Positions 60,514-64,000 of a DNA stretch of 64,000 nucleotides are shown in pieces. The notes below the pieces were generated by a model. It made no database searches. It was given only the letters and a program-made list of their open reading frames with translations, and was not told the origin of the DNA. How positions within the stretch are numbered: position 1 is the stretch's first letter; every line of letters begins with the position of its first letter. The stretch is from an uncultured Verrucomicrobiota bacterium (GTDB lineage: Bacteria; Verrucomicrobiota; Verrucomicrobiia; Limisphaerales; UBA9464): positions 1-64,000 of the forward strand of contig CAIMMI010000344.1 in NCBI GenBank assembly GCA_903842505.1, written 5' to 3'. The position numbers and the translations under genes are program-made.

Positions 60514-61220
60514 ACCCTGGGATCCGCACGGGCAGGGTGCGCGCGGCGGCGTTCACGCTGCTCGAAGTGCTCGTTGCCCTGACGATCTTCGCGCTCGTCC
60601 TGAGCCTGCTCTACGGGACGTGGCGGATCCTCATGCAGAGCAATGCTGCGGCGCTGCGGTTGGCCGCCAACGCCCAGCGTTCGCGCATGACGATCCAGAC
60701 CGTGGAGGAGGCGTTGAACTCGGCGGTGTTCTTCAACGCCAACGCCCGCCACTACGCCTTTCTCGCTGAATCTTCCGGCGATTTCTCCGGGTTGTCCTTC
60801 GTTGCCCATCTCGGTCCGGCCTTTCCCGGTTCCGGTCACTTCGATGGCGAGGCCGTCCGTCGGGTGTCGTTCACCGTCGAGCCCGATTCCGACGGCGTGA
60901 ACGCCCTGATGCTCTACCAGAACTCCCTGCTCGATCAGGTCTCCGAGAACGTCTCCGCGTATCCCATCGTGCTGGCGCGGGATGTCTCGGGCTTTCAGGT
61001 CGAGTTCATGGATCAGCGTCGCGGTGAGTTCAAACCGGAGTGGACGCAGACCAACTCCCTGCCCGCGCTGGTGCGGGTGAGTGTTGGCTTCGGTCGCAAG
61101 GGGCGCTATTCGTCCGACCCAGCCGAGGTGGTCACGCGCATCGTGCGGATCCCGAGTGCCGGTGTGGCCGGCGAGGCCCAGGCCGGGCCTCCCGGCGGCA
61201 ACAACCTTCCACCGCGATGA
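60510..61220 (+). CDS. GspJ-like pseudopilin
   Basis: AAFTLLEVLVALTIFALVLSLLYGTWRILMQSN. Confidence 0.85.
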   Translation: MNPGIRTGRVRAAAFTLLEVLVALTIFALVLSLLYGTWRILMQSNAAALRLAANAQRSRMTIQTVEEALNSAVFFNANARHYAFLAESSGDFSGLSFVAHLGPAFPGSGHFDGEAVRRVSFTVEPDSDGVNALMLYQNSLLDQVSENVSAYPIVLARDVSGFQVEFMDQRRGEFKPEWTQTNSLPALVRVSVGFGRKGRYSSDPAEVVTRIVRIPSAGVAGEAQAGPPGGNNLPPR

Positions 61221-62296
61221 ACATCCTTCTGCTCCAACAGGCCCGCGGACGCGTCCGGGCGGCGGCGCTGGTGATCGTGATGGTACTCGTCCTCGCCATG
61301 GCAGTCATGGCCGGGGCCTTCGCCTACGCCATGAAGGTCGAGGCACGCCTCGCCATCAACACGCAGTCCAATGCGGAACTCGAATGGCTCGGCCGTTCCG
61401 GCGTTGAGGTCGCGCGATGGGTTCTCGAGGCGCAGCGCAAGATTCCGGGGGAAGGTTCCTACGACGGCCTGAACCAATTCTGGGCGGGTGGCCCCGGGCC
61501 GATTGATTCCGTCGACAATCCCTTCCTCGGCCTCGATCTCTCCAACGTCCAGATCGGCGAGGGTCAGGTCAGCATCGAGATCACCGACCTCGAACGGAGG
61601 ATCAACCTGAACACCGCTCCCGAGCAGGTGCTGGAGCTCGCTTTCCAGGTCCTCGGTGCGGGCGCCGGCGAAGCCTCGCAGATTGCAGCAGCCGTCATCG
61701 ACTGGCGCGATCGCGATGAACTCGAACACATCAAGGGCGGCGCCGAGAAATCCTATTACGCCGGTCTCAATCCCCCCTACGCGCCGAAGGATGGTCCCTT
61801 CGACGACATCAGCGAGTTGCTCAAGGTCCGCGGGGTCACACCTGCACTTTTCTGGGGCGGTCGTTCCAGCGCCCCGCCTCCGCCGCCCGGTCCGCGCGAC
61901 CGTCGCCAGCCGATCAGCTTGGTGGCTGTCGATGGCACCGGCGCGGGGCTTGCGGATGTGTTCACCGCAATCTCGGCCAACCGCGTCAACGTGAACACCG
62001 CTCCGCTGCCTGTGCTCCGCGTCTTGCTCGGGGGCGATGAAAACATCGCCCAGCAGGTGCTCCAACGCCGCGCGGGACCCGATGGCGTCGATGGCACCGA
62101 AGACGATCAACCCTATCGGAACGCGGCGGAAATTCCTGGCGCGACGGCCGGTCCGCTGAACTCCTTCAGCACCCAGAGCGGGACCTTCCAGATCCGCGTC
62201 GACGCCCGATTGGGCAGTGCGCGGAAGCGGTTCGTCGGTGTCCTCCGCCGCGGCGCTGGGCGCGATGGGCAGTTGATGCTGTTCCATCCGGAGTGA
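61217..62296 (+). CDS. GspK-like minor pseudopilin
   Basis: AAALVIVMVLVLAMAVMAGAFAYAMKVEARLAINTQSNAELEWLGRSGVEVARWVL...INLNTAPEQVLELAF...VNVNTAPLPVLRVLLG. Confidence 0.9.
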   Translation: MNILLLQQARGRVRAAALVIVMVLVLAMAVMAGAFAYAMKVEARLAINTQSNAELEWLGRSGVEVARWVLEAQRKIPGEGSYDGLNQFWAGGPGPIDSVDNPFLGLDLSNVQIGEGQVSIEITDLERRINLNTAPEQVLELAFQVLGAGAGEASQIAAAVIDWRDRDELEHIKGGAEKSYYAGLNPPYAPKDGPFDDISELLKVRGVTPALFWGGRSSAPPPPPGPRDRRQPISLVAVDGTGAGLADVFTAISANRVNVNTAPLPVLRVLLGGDENIAQQVLQRRAGPDGVDGTEDDQPYRNAAEIPGATAGPLNSFSTQSGTFQIRVDARLGSARKRFVGVLRRGAGRDGQLMLFHPE

Positions 62297-62343
62297 AGGC
62301 GGGGGCGGGATTCCGAGCGGCTCCCCAAGAGTCGGGAACTTGG

Positions 62344-62483
62344 CTATCCGCAGATGGCGCAGATAGCGCAGATGAAGAGGACTTCTGTCCAAATGAGTGT
62401 CCATTTGCGGGGTGAATCGTGGGGCATGGGTCGGATCCCGGCGTTTCAGCCGCTGCATCTGCGGAATCGGCGCCATCTGCGGA
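62344..62483. repeat. Inverted-repeat element, family M, copy 2
   Basis: CTATCCGCAGATGGCGCAGATAGCGCAGATGAAGAGG ... CCGCTGCATCTGCGGAATCGGCGCCATCTGCGGAC. Confidence 0.75.
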
Positions 62484-63234
62484 CGAAGCCGATCGGACCG
62501 AAGTTCCATTCGCGCGAGACGCCGGCCAGCAGGGCGAGGTTCGCCCGTTGTTCGTCGACGCTGATCTTGCCGTCTTCGAGTTCGCCGCGGAGCTCGGCGT
62601 TGAAGCCCTTCTCGGGAAGTGAAATCCGGGCGGCTGCCGCCCACAGCTCACGCCATCCGCGCTTGCGGGCGAGCGTAGCCAGCTTTCCCGCCGCGCCGTT
62701 GGTGAAATAGCCCCCATACACCTGCCCGAGATGCCGGCTGACGTAAGGAATGACGTCTTCGCCGCGGCTCTCCAGCAGCTGGATGAAGCCATCGCCCAGA
62801 TTGCCGCGGCCCGCCCTTGGGTGCCGTCGCTCCAGGCTGGCGACCAGCGCTTCCGGATCCCGGAGGGTTCGGCAGTCCTCCAGCGCATCCCGTCGCCAGT
62901 CCTTGAGCTGGATCTGCGCGCGGTACAGCGACCACGCCAACGATTCATCCCCGCGGCTGCGCGCCAGCTCGACGACCCGCCTCCAGGGTTTGGAGTCCTC
63001 CCCGGCCCAGACCCAACCCCAGTCCAGATGCCGGAGCAGGTAGGTACCGCAACCGGGATCTTCCGTGTAGATCTCGAGCGCCGCGGCCTCGTCCAGCGGG
63101 AACGGGAAATCGAAGCGGCGGAGCGCCGCCTGGCGCGGGACATGGGGGCGGGATGGGGAGATCAGGGCCCGTGGGGAAAGCGGAGTTCCCTGATCCGTAC
63201 CGCAGGGTCTGACCGTCTTCGGCCATCCATCCAT
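62446..63234 (-). CDS. Hypothetical protein, possibly truncated (C-terminus encoded by repeat M2)
   Basis: Coding-like region RRFDFPFPLDEAAALEIYTEDPGCGTYLLRHLDWGWVWAGEDSKPWRRVVELARSRGDESLAWSLYRAQIQLKDW...; last residues FVRRWRRFRRCSG come from the repeat. Confidence 0.5.
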   Translation of the reverse strand: MDGWPKTVRPCGTDQGTPLSPRALISPSRPHVPRQAALRRFDFPFPLDEAAALEIYTEDPGCGTYLLRHLDWGWVWAGEDSKPWRRVVELARSRGDESLAWSLYRAQIQLKDWRRDALEDCRTLRDPEALVASLERRHPRAGRGNLGDGFIQLLESRGEDVIPYVSRHLGQVYGGYFTNGAAGKLATLARKRGWRELWAAAARISLPEKGFNAELRGELEDGKISVDEQRANLALLAGVSREWNFGPIGFVRRWRRFRRCSG

Positions 63235-63274
63235 TTACATCCCGATGTCGCATATGGGACACGGGATTGTAAAT
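63233..63274. repeat. Imperfect 42-bp palindrome
   Basis: ATTTACATCCCGATGTCGCATATGGGACACGGGATTGTAAAT. Confidence 0.9.
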
Positions 63275-63312
63275 CGTCCCTCGGCTGCGCCCGTCGGCAG
63301 TGGCTGCCTTCG

Positions 63313-63352
63313 TTTACATCCGCATGTCGCATATGCGACATGCGGATGTAAA
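63313..63352. repeat. Perfect 40-bp palindrome
   Basis: TTTACATCCGCATGTCGCATATGCGACATGCGGATGTAAA equals its own reverse complement. Confidence 0.97.
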
Positions 63353-63433
63353 TGGGGCCGGGTTCGCGGAGAGGGTCGTGGCCATGAAATTCCTGCGTGA
63401 CGGATTTCCGGGCGCCCGGTCGAAGCCCAACGC

Positions 63434-63946
63434 GTGCCTGCCTGCCTTTCCCAAGTCGATGCCTCGGTTCATGCGAGCTGCTGCCGAAGGGCGCCTGCAT
63501 CCGGGACGGAGAAAGGGACGATCGGATCCCAGCGTGTGTCGGGCGTCCGAGGCTTCACATTGATCGAGTTGCTCTGCGTTCTGGGGATCATCGGGATCCT
63601 GGCTGGGTTGTTGTTGGGGCCGGTCGGTCGCGCGTTCCGCAAGGCCCGTGGATTCAAGGCGGAGATGGAGATCCCGGCCCATGTCGAACGCCTGACCGAT
63701 GGCATGCGCAGGTTTGCCGCCAGCCACGCGACGTGGTCGTGTCCCGACATGGAGACCTTCCTGGCCTTCGCCAAGCCCGGGGCTCCCACCGAGCGCTGGC
63801 TCAAGGGGCATCAGGTCACGCTCGTCCCGTTTCGCCATGACGCTCCACCCGAGGCGGAAGTGATGATCATCGACGTCCCCGTGGGCGGACCTGGAAAGGT
63901 CGTCCGCTACGCGCTGACCAAGGGCGAGCTGACGATCACGCCGTAG
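63434..63946 (+). CDS. Pseudopilin-like protein (true start uncertain)
   Basis: [60 protein letters not shown]. Confidence 0.75.
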   Translation: MPACLSQVDASVHASCCRRAPASGTEKGTIGSQRVSGVRGFTLIELLCVLGIIGILAGLLLGPVGRAFRKARGFKAEMEIPAHVERLTDGMRRFAASHATWSCPDMETFLAFAKPGAPTERWLKGHQVTLVPFRHDAPPEAEVMIIDVPVGGPGKVVRYALTKGELTITP

Positions 63947-64000
63947 TGAGCGGCCGCGCCGCCCTCGCCCCCGCCATCATCGACTACTGAGCCCCTGCCT

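Noticed and set aside
63233-63352. Palindrome pair as a minimal CRISPR or integron attC array
   Set aside because: Only two non-identical units, fully palindromic repeats, no cas or integrase gene, and no spacer series.

Overview
This 64 kb, high-GC window looks chromosomal and probably comes from a Verrucomicrobiota (PVC) bacterium. That placement is inferred from DUF1080, DUF1592-type and H-X9-DG pseudopilin genes, not tested by phylogeny. Recognisable genes include mnmG, ilvN-ilvC, secA, an eda-kdgK pair, a peroxiredoxin, exonuclease III, a sulfatase, an RbsA-type ATPase, a hybrid histidine kinase, a SurA/PpiD-like protein, an LptF/G permease, a carbamoyltransferase with a 50-aa DUF5989-like gene absent from the supplied ORF track, cutC, and a GspF-H-I-J-K block. 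The strongest signals not explained by genes are: (1) a dispersed, oriented, composite inverted-repeat family of about 160 bp with at least nine intergenic copies or fragments; (2) two smaller inverted-repeat families; (3) a pair of related long palindromes, one a perfect 40-mer, upstream of a pseudopilin gene; (4) two parS-like 16-mers, one inside mnmG and one just upstream of it; (5) a structured RNA candidate with an intrinsic terminator downstream of mnmG; (6) a terminator-like hairpin with a possible competing stem upstream of ilvN. I saw no CRISPR array, rRNA, convincing tRNA or transposase. Family names come from motif recognition without database searches.
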